Assembly: GCA_002344125.1 (NCBI GenBank)
Contig: DDTQ01000011.1
Span: forward strand, 124,001-188,000
Length of the DNA stretch: 64,000 nucleotides
DNA from: Ignavibacteria bacterium UBA2360
Lineage (GTDB): Bacteria > Bacteroidota > Ignavibacteria > Tepidaquicellales > OLB5
Direction: 5' to 3'
The position numbers and the translations under genes were made by a program. Positions within the stretch are counted from its first letter, which is position 1. Each line of letters starts with the position of its first letter. The notes beneath the pieces were generated by a model. That model ran no database searches and was not told the origin of the DNA. It saw only the letters and a program-made list of their open reading frames with translations. Shown here in pieces: positions 44,851 to 53,022 of the stretch.

Positions 44851-45915
44851 TTAAGATCCCGAAGAAGTTGAACCCATCTTAAAAATAACTCTTCTTGGAC
44901 CCACTCCTGTAGTGAAAGTTCTTTCCATTGTGCCTGTTGAGCTGTAAATATACAAACAACCTTCTACACTGAAATTTTTAGCATCAAGAACATAATGTCT
45001 TCCATTCAAAACATCAATGTTGTAACCATAAAAAAAGGCAGGCGACCCGGGATTTGCAATAAATGTCGTTACCGTTCTGCTTGTAAGGTCCAGTTTATCG
45101 ATATTATTTGAAGCTGATATAAAATATATAGCATTGTTATATATAGCAAGGTCTCTATCAAATCCGTTTGGCAAATTAAAAGAATCAAGCTTATTGTTTG
45201 TTGAGGGATCAATTTTATAGATCATACCACCGCCGCCCTGACAGCCAACGTAAATTTCAAGCTTGTTGTTTTCTTGTGTGCTTATTATTGATGTCGGGTC
45301 TTTTCGCAGAGTTATACTTTGAATTATCATATTTGTATTTGGGTCAATTACTGAAATTGTCGAATCGGCATTACCTCCAAAAGCACTTGTATTGCAAACA
45401 AATATCTTTGCATTGCAAAATAAAATCTCCTGTGGATATACGCCGACGCTAATATCCTGAATTACAGTCAGATTTGAAAGATCCATTACCGAAACTTTGC
45501 TTGCCGGCCCGTTAGTTATGTAACCTTTCATTCCTGCAATTGCAATTGCATATGGGTTAACACCAAATGCTGAAGAAGTGAATTTGACTCCACCGTTAGA
45601 GTCCAATTGACTGAGCCTTCCGGGTCCGCCAAAAGCCCCTTGCTCAACCAGGTAAAGATCATTGTTAAATAATTCAAGCCCGTTTGGATATGATAGATTT
45701 CCATTATAGATATTCTGGTAGAAAGTATCATTCGTAGCCGAGTAAAATGATAACCTGCTGTTTGAAGGACTAGTACCTTCAGACAAAATATAAGCACCAT
45801 TTGTGACCGGTACCAAAAGCGGATTGATAATATCCTCATCGCCGCAGCCATTGAGTGATGCTAAAATAAAAAACGAGGTGATAAAAAGAAGTGAAGCGAA
45901 GATCAACTTTTTCAT
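44851..45915 (-). CDS. BtuG-like beta-propeller surface lipoprotein
   Basis: A 354-residue lipoprotein with lipobox LNGC (Cys24), followed by acidic residues (GDED), like the surface-export signal of Bacteroidota lipoproteins. The mature part is a YncE/DUF5074-type propeller with KVSVMDLSNLTVIQDISVG, STISVIDPNTNMIIQSI and KIDPSTNNKLDSF blades. In Bacteroides, BtuG is a propeller lipoprotein that binds B12 tightly and sits over BtuB; the gene order here is the same. The frame runs to 45996, but that start lies inside the riboswitch terminator, so I place it at the ATG at 45915, preceded by GGAGAAAAT. Confidence 0.82.
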   Translation of the reverse strand: MKKLIFASLLFITSFFILASLNGCGDEDIINPLLVPVTNGAYILSEGTSPSNSRLSFYSATNDTFYQNIYNGNLSYPNGLELFNNDLYLVEQGAFGGPGRLSQLDSNGGVKFTSSAFGVNPYAIAIAGMKGYITNGPASKVSVMDLSNLTVIQDISVGVYPQEILFCNAKIFVCNTSAFGGNADSTISVIDPNTNMIIQSITLRKDPTSIISTQENNKLEIYVGCQGGGGMIYKIDPSTNNKLDSFNLPNGFDRDLAIYNNAIYFISASNNIDKLDLTSRTVTTFIANPGSPAFFYGYNIDVLNGRHYVLDAKNFSVEGCLYIYSSTGTMERTFTTGVGPRRVIFKMGSTSSGS

Positions 45916-45961
45916 ATTTTCTCCCGATGAAAAAAGTTTAGTTATTAAAATTGGTTGTATA

Positions 45962-46037
45962 TAAAAAAACAAACTCCCTGTACCTAAATGACCCAATGAA
46001 GTGAAAGAAAATACATTGTCATATAGAAACAGGGAGT
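45962..46037 (-). terminator. Expression-platform terminator of the cobalamin riboswitch
   Basis: On the minus strand, ACTCCCTGT (46037-46029) pairs with ACAGGGAGT (45981-45973). Inside it, ATGAC-AATG (46022-46014) pairs with CATT-GTCAT (95-98 and 88-92 of 45900) with a 2-base bulge. A run of T follows directly at 45972-45962. It lies between the aptamer and the first start codon, as expected for transcriptional control. Confidence 0.8.
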
Positions 46038-46087
46038 CCCAATTGTTAATAACATGTAATCTTTGCCCTCGAAGATCATTTAAAATA

Positions 46088-46250
46088 TTTCCGGCAGGTC
46101 TCCTGGCTTAAAAGCAATTTCCGGTAAAGTCTTCCCATCAATAAAAATTGAAAGTGACAAAAACATAACCGGTCTTCTTTATTACAGTTGCGGGGACAGC
46201 CCAGGATTATTCAATATATGCAGCAAAAATCACCTGGTTCCCTATTATTC
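46088..46250 (-). promoter_or_regulatory. Cobalamin (B12) riboswitch aptamer
   Basis: Reading the minus strand, the conserved parts appear in order: AATAGGGAACCAGGTG (46246-46231), GGGCTGTCCCCGCAACTGTA (from 46202), a GTCACTTTC...GATGGGAAG segment (about 46157-46132), and the B12 box AAGCCAGGAGACCTGCC (46109-46093). It lies upstream of a BtuG-like/BtuB-like operon. Binding of adenosylcobalamin is expected to favour the terminator at 45962-46037 and lower expression of the uptake genes. Confidence 0.95.
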
Positions 46251-46458
46251 ACTGTTTAAATTAAGTGAACCGAAAAAAATATCCGTTAAAAACGGAGTAT
46301 TACAAAGAACTGTTTTACAATAATAATGATATATGTTTTAATATTAAAGTTACGACTTACTACTCAAGTCACCTCCCGTGTCAAAGCCAGGTCTGCGACT
46401 TAACAAGGGGAAGTTTAGGTGAGGTTTGTTTGGCAGATCAACTTAGTAAGACCCCCTC

Positions 46459-46492
46459 GCCCTAAAGGGCACTCCCCCTTGGAAAGGGGGAG
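46459..46492. repeat. Pair of GC-rich hairpins (dispersed repeat)
   Basis: GCCC-TAAA-GGGC (46459-46470) and CTCCCCCTT-GGA-AAGGGGGAG (46472-46492) lie together about 110 bases upstream of the DprE1-like gene. They resemble the 19678-19693 palindrome in composition. The rest of 46260-46600 is AT-rich, and I see no gene in it; a 66-codon open frame there runs through the repeat and looks spurious. Confidence 0.8.
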
Positions 46493-46604
46493 ACTTGGTT
46501 AAGGTCGTTTATCTACCCAATTTCTAAATTTCTTATCATTTTATATTTTACGATATTTATAGCTGAATATACAGGAGATTTTCGCTTTCAATATACCGAA
46601 ACTA

Positions 46605-47954
46605 ATGAAATTTGAAGAGATAGAGCTCTCGGGCTTTGGAAAGTACCCTAAGGCAAAATGCAAAGTAACGCGTCCGCCCGGGATATTTGATATTAACGAG
46701 CTGCTCAAAAGTGATTCCGTTATACCACGCGGCCTTGGCCGCAGCTACGGCGATGCTTCATTGAATGAAAATGGAGTAGTAGCCGAAACAGCTTTAATGA
46801 ACAGGTTTATATCATTTGATGAATCTGCAGGTATTGTCAGATGTGAAGCCGGTGTTACTTACAAAGACCTGCTGGATACTTTTGTTATCCGCGGATGGTT
46901 CCCCGCTGTTACACCGGGAACCAAATATGTTACAATGGGCGGAGCTATCGCAAGCGATGTGCATGGTAAGAATCACCATAAGGTGGGTTCAATTTCAAGT
47001 TTTGTAAGAAGCTTCAGGATACTTGCCGCATCGGGAGAGATAATTGACTGTTCCAGGGAAAACAACAGCGATCTTTTCTGGGCTACAGTGGGCGGAATGG
47101 GTTTAACAGGGTTCATACTGGAGTGTGAGATCCAGCTTAAAAAAATCACTTCGCCATATATCTACAATAAAGCGATCAAGCTTGGCAACCTTGATACTTT
47201 GTTTGATAAAATAGAAGAGTTCAGCGATAACTATCATTATTCAGTCGCATGGATAGATGTAGTTGCAAAGGGCAGCAGCTACGGAAGAGGAATTTTACTT
47301 CTGGGAAACAACGCTGAGCTTGACGAACTTCCTGAAAAACTTAAGAAGAGATCTCAGGTGAAGTATATAGAAAAGAAAATAGCCGTACCCTTTGAGATTC
47401 CCTTTAATGCCTTAAACAAAATGACCGTCAGCCTGTTTAACGCGGGAATTTATATGACGGCGCGTAACACTGAAGACTACCAGCATTATGATAAATATTT
47501 CTACCCGCTTGATTTTGTGCTGGACTGGAACCATATTTACAGTAAAAGCGGGCTGATACAATACCAGCTTAACGTGCCGCTTGAAAAGGGTAAAGAATCA
47601 ATAGATAAAGTTCTCAAAAAAGTGGTATCTTACGGCGGTGGTTCATTTCTTGCGGTGATAAAAAAAATGGGCAACCAGGAAGGAATTCTGTCGTTCCCGT
47701 TTGAAGGATACACGCTTTCAATGGATTTCCCCGTGAAAAAAGGTACCATAGAAATGTGCCGAGAGCTTGATAAGATAGTTATGGAGTACGGTGGAAGAAC
47801 TTATTTAACCAAGGATTCTATACTGGATGAAATAACTTTTAAACAAATGTACAGCGGTTTATGGGAAAAATGGATGGAAACAAAAATGAAATATGACCCT
47901 GAAAACAAGTTCACTTCAAACCTTGGGAGGAGAATAGGCTTATGTCATTACTGA
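46605..47954 (+). CDS. FAD-linked oxidoreductase, DprE1-like
   Basis: A 449-residue flavoprotein of the VAO type. GRSYGDASLNENG near 45 and TPGTKYVTMGGAIASDVHGKN near 105-123 form the FAD-binding fold, GGMGLTGFI near 165 continues it, and SGLIQYQLNVP lies in the substrate domain. This is the arrangement of DprE1, which oxidises C2 of decaprenylphosphoryl ribose. The next gene, overlapping by 13 bases, encodes the matching SDR reductase, so the pair would epimerise a polyprenyl-phosphate pentose to the arabinose form. The prenyltransferase that makes the substrate is not seen here. Confidence 0.83.
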   Translation: MKFEEIELSGFGKYPKAKCKVTRPPGIFDINELLKSDSVIPRGLGRSYGDASLNENGVVAETALMNRFISFDESAGIVRCEAGVTYKDLLDTFVIRGWFPAVTPGTKYVTMGGAIASDVHGKNHHKVGSISSFVRSFRILAASGEIIDCSRENNSDLFWATVGGMGLTGFILECEIQLKKITSPYIYNKAIKLGNLDTLFDKIEEFSDNYHYSVAWIDVVAKGSSYGRGILLLGNNAELDELPEKLKKRSQVKYIEKKIAVPFEIPFNALNKMTVSLFNAGIYMTARNTEDYQHYDKYFYPLDFVLDWNHIYSKSGLIQYQLNVPLEKGKESIDKVLKKVVSYGGGSFLAVIKKMGNQEGILSFPFEGYTLSMDFPVKKGTIEMCRELDKIVMEYGGRTYLTKDSILDEITFKQMYSGLWEKWMETKMKYDPENKFTSNLGRRIGLCHY

Positions 47955-48679
47955 TACTTGGAGCAAATTCACTTATAGCTCAGGCTGCGGCATCGCATTT
48001 TGCCGAAGCGGGCCATGAAATTATTTTCGGCGGGAGGAAACAGGATGAACCGGAAAAATTCGCAAATGATTTTGCCATAAGGTACAAATGCAAAACCCGG
48101 GCGGAATATATTGACGCACTGGACTATGCTTCTCATAAGAAATTTGTTGAAGAAGTACTGGCAAAAACCCCTGATCTTGAATATGTTTTAATAGTATTCG
48201 GTTACTTAGGGACTCAGGAAAAGGCACAAAGTGATTTTACGGAAGCACACAGGATTATTGATACAAATTTTACAGGTGTGGTATCGGTATGTGAGCTTTT
48301 CGCGGCGGAGTTTGAATCGGTTAAGCGAGGCAATATTGCCGTAATTTCATCTGTTGCCGGTGATAGAGGCAGACAAAGTAATTATATGTACGGCTCCGCC
48401 AAAGGCGGTTTGACTGTGTATCTTTCGGGATTACGTAACCGCTTATTTAAAAGCGGTGTGAATGTACTGACGATTAAACCCGGTTTTGTAAATACCCCAA
48501 TGACCTACGGCATGCCATTACCAAAACCACTGGTCGCATCACCTGAAAAAGTGGGCAAAGATATTCACAAAGCCATGGTAAAACGGAAAAGTGTTATATA
48601 CACGCCTTTTTTCTGGCGTTGGATAATGTTAATTATCACTTCTATTCCTGAATTCATGTTCAAGAAATTAAAATTATAA
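47942..48679 (+). CDS. Short-chain dehydrogenase, DprE2-like
   Basis: A 245-residue SDR. The cofactor-binding N-terminus LLILGANSLIAQAAASHF is of the atypical DprE2 form, the VFGYLGTQE block is typical, and the catalytic residues are Ser in ISSVAGDRG and YxxxK in YMYGSAKGG (near 150-155). A C-terminal hydrophobic helix may touch the membrane. It would reduce the keto intermediate produced by the DprE1-like enzyme. It overlaps that gene by 13 bases, giving translational coupling. Confidence 0.83.
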   Translation: MSLLILGANSLIAQAAASHFAEAGHEIIFGGRKQDEPEKFANDFAIRYKCKTRAEYIDALDYASHKKFVEEVLAKTPDLEYVLIVFGYLGTQEKAQSDFTEAHRIIDTNFTGVVSVCELFAAEFESVKRGNIAVISSVAGDRGRQSNYMYGSAKGGLTVYLSGLRNRLFKSGVNVLTIKPGFVNTPMTYGMPLPKPLVASPEKVGKDIHKAMVKRKSVIYTPFFWRWIMLIITSIPEFMFKKLKL

Positions 48680-48695
48680 TTTTTTTTTATAGTAG

Positions 48696-48763
48696 CACAG
48701 ACATTCCTGTCTGTGTATATTCAATGGTATCAGGTTATTAACTGACACGTGAACGAAGTTCAC
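48696..48763. repeat. Two hairpins between the DprE2-like and DHS-like genes
   Basis: CACAGACA-TTCC-TGTCTGTG (48696-48715) follows a run of T, and GTGAAC-GAA-GTTCAC (48749-48763) follows 33 bases later. The second shares the AACGAAGTT core with 16214-16275. The first may also slow transcription, but the T-run precedes it on the plus strand. Confidence 0.8.
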
Positions 48764-48805
48764 AAAAATTTTTATTAAATCATAATCTTCAAAGGGGAAG
48801 AACAT

Positions 48806-49780
48806 ATGACACGCGGACCAATTTCACAATTCATGGAAAAGCACTACCTTCACTTCAATTCCGCGGCAATGATGGATGCCGCCAAAGCTTATGAAACTCA
48901 TCTTGCCGAAGGCGGTAAAATGATGATAACACTTGCAGGCGCAATGAGCACCGGCGAGCTTGGAATATCACTGGCTGAAATGATACGCAATGATAAAGTG
49001 CAGATAATCTCCTGCACGGGCGCGAATCTTGAAGAGGATCTTATGAATCTCGTGGCGCACTCACATTACAAACGCGTGCCAAACTACCGCGACTTAACCC
49101 CAAAAGAGGAATGGGCGCTGCTCGAAAAAGGATTGAACCGTGTAACAGATACTTGTATCCCCGAAGAGGAAGCTTTCCGAAGATTGCAAAAACATGTATA
49201 TGAATTGTGGAAAGACGCAGAGTCAAAAGGAGAGCGTTACTTTCCGCATGAATATATGTATAAAATGATATTAAGCGGTGTACTTGAGCAGTATTATGAA
49301 ATCGATCCGAAAAATTCATGGATGATAGCTGCAGCTGAAAAAAATCTGCCGATTATAGTGCCCGGCTGGGAAGATTCCACAATGGGTAATATATTCGCTT
49401 CATACTGCATAAAAGGTGAGTTAAAACCTTCCACTATGAAATCCGGGATAGAGTACATGGTAACTCTGAGCGAGTGGTACAGGAAGAATTCAGGCGGCAA
49501 GGGAGTAGGTTTCTTCCAGATAGGCGGCGGTATAGCCGGTGATTTCCCCATTTGCGTTGTGCCAATGATGTACCAGGATCTGGAATGGCACGATGTGCCG
49601 TTCTGGAGCTACTTCTGCCAGATATCTGATTCCACAACAAGCTATGGTTCATATTCCGGAGCTGTGCCTAACGAGAAGATCACTTGGGGCAAACTTGATA
49701 TTAATACCCCTAAATTCATAGTTGAAAGTGACGCAACAATTGTAGCCCCGCTTATGTTCGCATGGCTTTTGGGTTGGTAA
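48806..49780 (+). CDS. Deoxyhypusine-synthase-family protein (probable polyamine enzyme)
   Basis: A 324-residue NAD-binding enzyme of the deoxyhypusine synthase family. MITLAGAMSTGELG near 39 and IISCTGANLEEDL near 70 form the nucleotide site. VGFFQIGGGIAGDFPI near 233 and the C-terminal TWGKLD, with the catalytic Lys at residue 296, complete it. Bacteria lack the eIF5A substrate, and bacterial members are thought to act on polyamines, for example in homospermidine formation from putrescine and spermidine. The start has a GGGGAAG motif 8-14 bases upstream. Confidence 0.88.
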   Translation: MTRGPISQFMEKHYLHFNSAAMMDAAKAYETHLAEGGKMMITLAGAMSTGELGISLAEMIRNDKVQIISCTGANLEEDLMNLVAHSHYKRVPNYRDLTPKEEWALLEKGLNRVTDTCIPEEEAFRRLQKHVYELWKDAESKGERYFPHEYMYKMILSGVLEQYYEIDPKNSWMIAAAEKNLPIIVPGWEDSTMGNIFASYCIKGELKPSTMKSGIEYMVTLSEWYRKNSGGKGVGFFQIGGGIAGDFPICVVPMMYQDLEWHDVPFWSYFCQISDSTTSYGSYSGAVPNEKITWGKLDINTPKFIVESDATIVAPLMFAWLLGW

Positions 49781-50161
49781 AGCGTGATAAGCTTAGAATA
49801 ATTTTGACCGGAATTTAAATTGATCAGTTTAGGTTCCGGTTTTTAAATGCGCTTTATGATTGATTTTTATCAAAGCTAAGGGTAAGCTGCTCATCAATAA
49901 TAATCAGAAAGGTTGACCAAAAACCACTATGCCTTGGGTTATTTCTACTTGAAAGAAAGATCAACCTTTTCTGAATGATAAAACTGAATTGACCCAAATT
50001 TGCGTTATTCAGTAAATTATTACAATTCAGATATTAAAGACTTGATAATATGGAATATTTATATAAGACTGTTTTAGTCTTATATATTGGGAATTACACG
50101 TAATATTTCAGCTAAGTTTGTATATTTATATTATAAAAATGAAAATTTTCGCATAATCTGA
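49781..50161. other. Intergenic region with two inverted repeats
   Basis: The gap holds TCAGAAAGGTTGA (49904-49916) and its inverted copy with one extra A (49961-49974), separated by 44 bases. It also holds a perfect 11-base stem TATATAAGACT/AGTCTTATATA with loop GTTTT (50060-50086), about 75 bases before the next gene. The first could be a structured RNA end or a very small mobile remnant. I see no coding frame. Confidence 0.7.
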
Positions 50162-51235
50162 TTGGAAAAAAACAAACGCACCGGAAACACTCTATTGATA
50201 GTATGGCTGATCTGCTATGAACTTTTTGTTCTGGGCTTCATGGAAGCATATAAGTACTGGCTGAATTCTTCTTACTCCACAATGTTTTCAAGAAATTTCC
50301 TTTCCCACTTTTTCTCAAACTTCAGCATTCTGTACACCGGGAATCTGTTCTGGATCACGATATGCCTGATTTCTATAATCGCGGTAATTAATATCGCAAT
50401 GCAATCAACTAAAGTGAACAAAAACGCGCTGCGTACACTTGTAATTTTTTCTGTCATATCGCTTGCGCTTATCGCTTTCGCGGTTTTCCAGGGAAGAATA
50501 CCCCGCGAGACATTTTACGAAAACCTGGTCACACTTTCTCAGAAAGGTGTTCAGACAATTTCGCTTTCTATATTCGCCGTTATGCACCTGTTCATTGCTG
50601 TATCAGCATGTGTAATTTCATTTTCTGTATTGATGAAATTTTACATATTCAGAAGTATATGGGTCACACTTTTCATAATGGCTGCGGCTTACGGTATCGT
50701 TTTCCTTTTCGCCTACAACTACACGGATGATTATCAAACCCTAAAGAGCACCAAAAAGACAGTGGATGCGGGAACAGTACTGGGCGCAGCTGTCTGGGGC
50801 GGCAACCGCCCTTCCCCCGTTCTCAGGGAAAGAATAAACAAGGGATATGAGCTGTATTCGGCAGGTACCATCAAAAATATTATCTTAACCGGCGGCGGCG
50901 CCCCGGGGGAGATGACTGAAGCGGAAGTATCAAAAAACGAGCTTCTGAAAAAGGGTGTTGCCGAAAGAAATATCTACATAGAGAACAAATCTAATTCTAC
51001 ACTTGAGCAGATCCAGTATCTCAACAATAATCTTTACAAAAAGAACAACTGGAAAGATATTGTAATTATCAGCGATAATTTTCATCTGCTTAGGACAAAA
51101 CAGATATGCAAATTCTTCGGTATCAATGCATATACAGTTGCCTCAGAAACTCCTCTTTCAACTGAATCATCATTTAACTTCTGCGTAAAGGAAAGTTTCG
51201 CAGTAATTTTGTTCTGGTTATTTGGTATAGGATAA
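50162..51235 (+). CDS. YdcF/SanA family (DUF218) membrane protein
   Basis: A 357-residue protein with a TTG start. Five hydrophobic helices (about 12-28, 60-80, 95-115, 135-160, 165-185) are followed by a DUF218 domain with VLGAAVWGG near 200, SPVLRERINKGYELY, ILTGGGAPGEMTEAEVSKNEL and VIISDNFHLLR near 300. The group (SanA, ElyC, YdcF) is linked to envelope polysaccharide or peptidoglycan metabolism, with an unknown reaction. nusB begins 15 bases after its stop. Confidence 0.85.
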   Translation: MEKNKRTGNTLLIVWLICYELFVLGFMEAYKYWLNSSYSTMFSRNFLSHFFSNFSILYTGNLFWITICLISIIAVINIAMQSTKVNKNALRTLVIFSVISLALIAFAVFQGRIPRETFYENLVTLSQKGVQTISLSIFAVMHLFIAVSACVISFSVLMKFYIFRSIWVTLFIMAAAYGIVFLFAYNYTDDYQTLKSTKKTVDAGTVLGAAVWGGNRPSPVLRERINKGYELYSAGTIKNIILTGGGAPGEMTEAEVSKNELLKKGVAERNIYIENKSNSTLEQIQYLNNNLYKKNNWKDIVIISDNFHLLRTKQICKFFGINAYTVASETPLSTESSFNFCVKESFAVILFWLFGIG

Positions 51236-51237
51236 AT

Positions 51238-51245
51238 TATCTTTG
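51238..51245 (+). promoter_or_regulatory. Putative -7 element upstream of nusB
   Basis: TATCTTTG lies five bases before the nusB ATG, spanning the end of the previous gene. It fits TAnnTTTG, but the -33 part is not convincing. Confidence 0.35.
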
Positions 51246-51250
51246 TACTT

Positions 51251-51718
51251 ATGGCATTAACAAGAAGACATTTACGCGAAAAATCACTGCAGGTATTGTA
51301 CGCATATAAGCTTACCGGAGATCCCATTGACCAGGTGAAGCAGCAGCAGCTGGAGGAGCTTGATAAGAAGGACGACAGAAAATTCTGCGAAGAACTTATT
51401 AAGAACACTATAGAAAACGATGAAAAGTACGAAGCAATAATTACAGCAACTGTTGATAACTGGGATATGGAACGCATTGCTTTGATCGATTCTATCATAA
51501 TAAAAATGTGCCTTACTGAATTCTTTCACTTTGAGGATATTCCTCCTAAGGTATCAATCAACGAATCAATTGATATTGCCAAGGATTTCAGCACAAGGAA
51601 TTCCGGTAAATTTGTAAACGGTGTTTTGGACGCCATACTGGAAAAACTTCAGGCTGAAAAACTCATCTCCAAAAAGGGCAAAGGGCTTATTAGCGGCAAA
51701 AGACACTCCGTAACTTGA
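51251..51718 (+). CDS. nusB: Transcription antitermination factor NusB
   Basis: A 155-residue all-helical protein. TRRHLREKSLQVLYAYKL is the RNA-binding N-terminus and RIALIDSIIIKMCLTEF with PPKVSINESIDIAKDFSTRNSGKFVNGVLDAI (about 98-140) is the NusB core. It binds boxA RNA with NusE/S10 in rRNA antitermination. The C-terminus has a short basic tail. Confidence 0.96.
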   Translation: MALTRRHLREKSLQVLYAYKLTGDPIDQVKQQQLEELDKKDDRKFCEELIKNTIENDEKYEAIITATVDNWDMERIALIDSIIIKMCLTEFFHFEDIPPKVSINESIDIAKDFSTRNSGKFVNGVLDAILEKLQAEKLISKKGKGLISGKRHSVT

Positions 51719-51747
51719 TCATCCCGAAATAAAAAACATAAATTCCA

Positions 51748-52998
51748 ATGTCAGTTCCTTCATCCAAGAACAAATGGCTTACCAAAGATGTATTCAACTG
51801 GTCTCTGTTTGATTTTGCAAACTCCACGTTTGCAACAATAATTGTAGCGTTCGTTTACGCGATATATTTCAAAAAGGTTGTTGCGCTAAATGAGCCGGTA
51901 GCTGATTTTTACTGGTCGGCTGCGATAAATATCTCAATGATAATTGTCGCGGTATTGAGTCCCATACTCGGCGCAGCCAGCGATCACTTCAGCAGCAAGA
52001 AAAAATACCTGTTCTTCTTTACATTCCTTTGTATTATTTCAACCGCATTTTTATACTTCATCACCGAAGGAATGGTGCTTTGGGGCATGATTCTTTTTAT
52101 TCTTGCAAATATCGGCTTCCAGGCGGGGCTTGGATTCTACGATGCTTTCATAAAAGAAATATCAGAGCACAAGAATTACAACAGAGTATCATCGTTGGGG
52201 TATGCAGTAGGATATTTAGGCTCTTTGGCTTCTTTGGCGGCGGTAATTGTGCTGCAGGATACTCCCAGGCTCACGTTTCTTGCATGCGCAGGAATGTTCC
52301 TTTTGTTTTCTCTGCCAATATTCTTGTTTGTAAAAGAAAAAAAGAAGGAGGCTGAGGTTCAGCCGGGTAACTTCGTTAAGATCGGCTTTAAACGCACAAT
52401 TGAAACACTTAAACATATTAAAAATTTCAGGAATATAAAGTTATTCCTTATTTCATACTTTTTGTATATAGATGGAGTTAATACAATAATATTCTTTTCG
52501 GCAAATTTTGCCCAAACAACTCTAAATTTTTCGATTGCCGACCTGATTTTATTCTTCATAATAGTACAGGTGACAGCTCTACTGGGCTCATTTTTATTCG
52601 GATGGATAGCAGATAAAACAAGTACGAAGAAGACACTCATATTTATAATACTAAGCTGGGCAGTCTTAACATTAATGGTATTTTTTGCAAATGATAAAAC
52701 TACATTTTTGGTAATTGGAGCTTTTGCGGGAACATTCCTTGGCTCATCACAGGCATTATCGCGGAGCTTTTTCGGTAAGCTGATTCCTGATGAAAAGAAA
52801 ACTGAGTTCTACGGATTCTACAGTTTGTTTGAAAAAACATCAACCATTCTGGGACCTCTGACATTCGGTTTGGTTTCCTGGCTTACAGGCAACCAGAGAT
52901 ATGCTGTACTTTCGATCATAGTTTTTTTTGTTGCGGGATTTTTACTTTTTAGAAAGGTAAAAGAAAACCCCGACCCGGTTTTACCGGACGGGGTTTGA
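51748..52998 (+). CDS. MFS transporter of the UMF1 (Atg22-like) family
   Basis: A 416-residue inner-membrane protein with 12 predicted helices. The N-terminal FNWSLFDFANSTFATIIVAFVYAIYF segment (about 15-40) is the UMF1 signature. LGAASDHFSSKKKYLF and GWIADKTSTKKTLIF are the cytosolic loop motifs between helices 2-3 and 8-9, and SSQALSRSFFGKLIP lies in helix 10-11. Substrate unknown; amino-acid or small-molecule efflux is suggested for relatives. Its last codons overlap the terminator at 52965-52996. Confidence 0.9.
   Translation: MSVPSSKNKWLTKDVFNWSLFDFANSTFATIIVAFVYAIYFKKVVALNEPVADFYWSAAINISMIIVAVLSPILGAASDHFSSKKKYLFFFTFLCIISTAFLYFITEGMVLWGMILFILANIGFQAGLGFYDAFIKEISEHKNYNRVSSLGYAVGYLGSLASLAAVIVLQDTPRLTFLACAGMFLLFSLPIFLFVKEKKKEAEVQPGNFVKIGFKRTIETLKHIKNFRNIKLFLISYFLYIDGVNTIIFFSANFAQTTLNFSIADLILFFIIVQVTALLGSFLFGWIADKTSTKKTLIFIILSWAVLTLMVFFANDKTTFLVIGAFAGTFLGSSQALSRSFFGKLIPDEKKTEFYGFYSLFEKTSTILGPLTFGLVSWLTGNQRYAVLSIIVFFVAGFLLFRKVKENPDPVLPDGV
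52965..52996. terminator. Terminator overlapping the UMF1 gene end
   Basis: Outer stem AAACCCCG / CGGGGTTT with inner CCGG pairs around TTTTA. The 3' arm ends at the stop codon. It separates convergent genes and could serve both strands. Confidence 0.7.
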
Positions 52999-53022
52999 TA
53001 AGCTGATCGGTATATAGATGAC

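Noticed and set aside
45916..45996. Longer N-terminus for the BtuG-like lipoprotein
   Set aside because: It would start inside the riboswitch terminator and place 27 residues before a standard lipoprotein signal peptide; the ATG at 45915 has a good ribosome site.
46265..46465. A 66-codon open frame downstream of the riboswitch on the opposite strand
   Set aside because: It runs through the promoter side of the riboswitch and into the palindromic repeat, has no recognisable domain or signal, and its composition follows the repeat.
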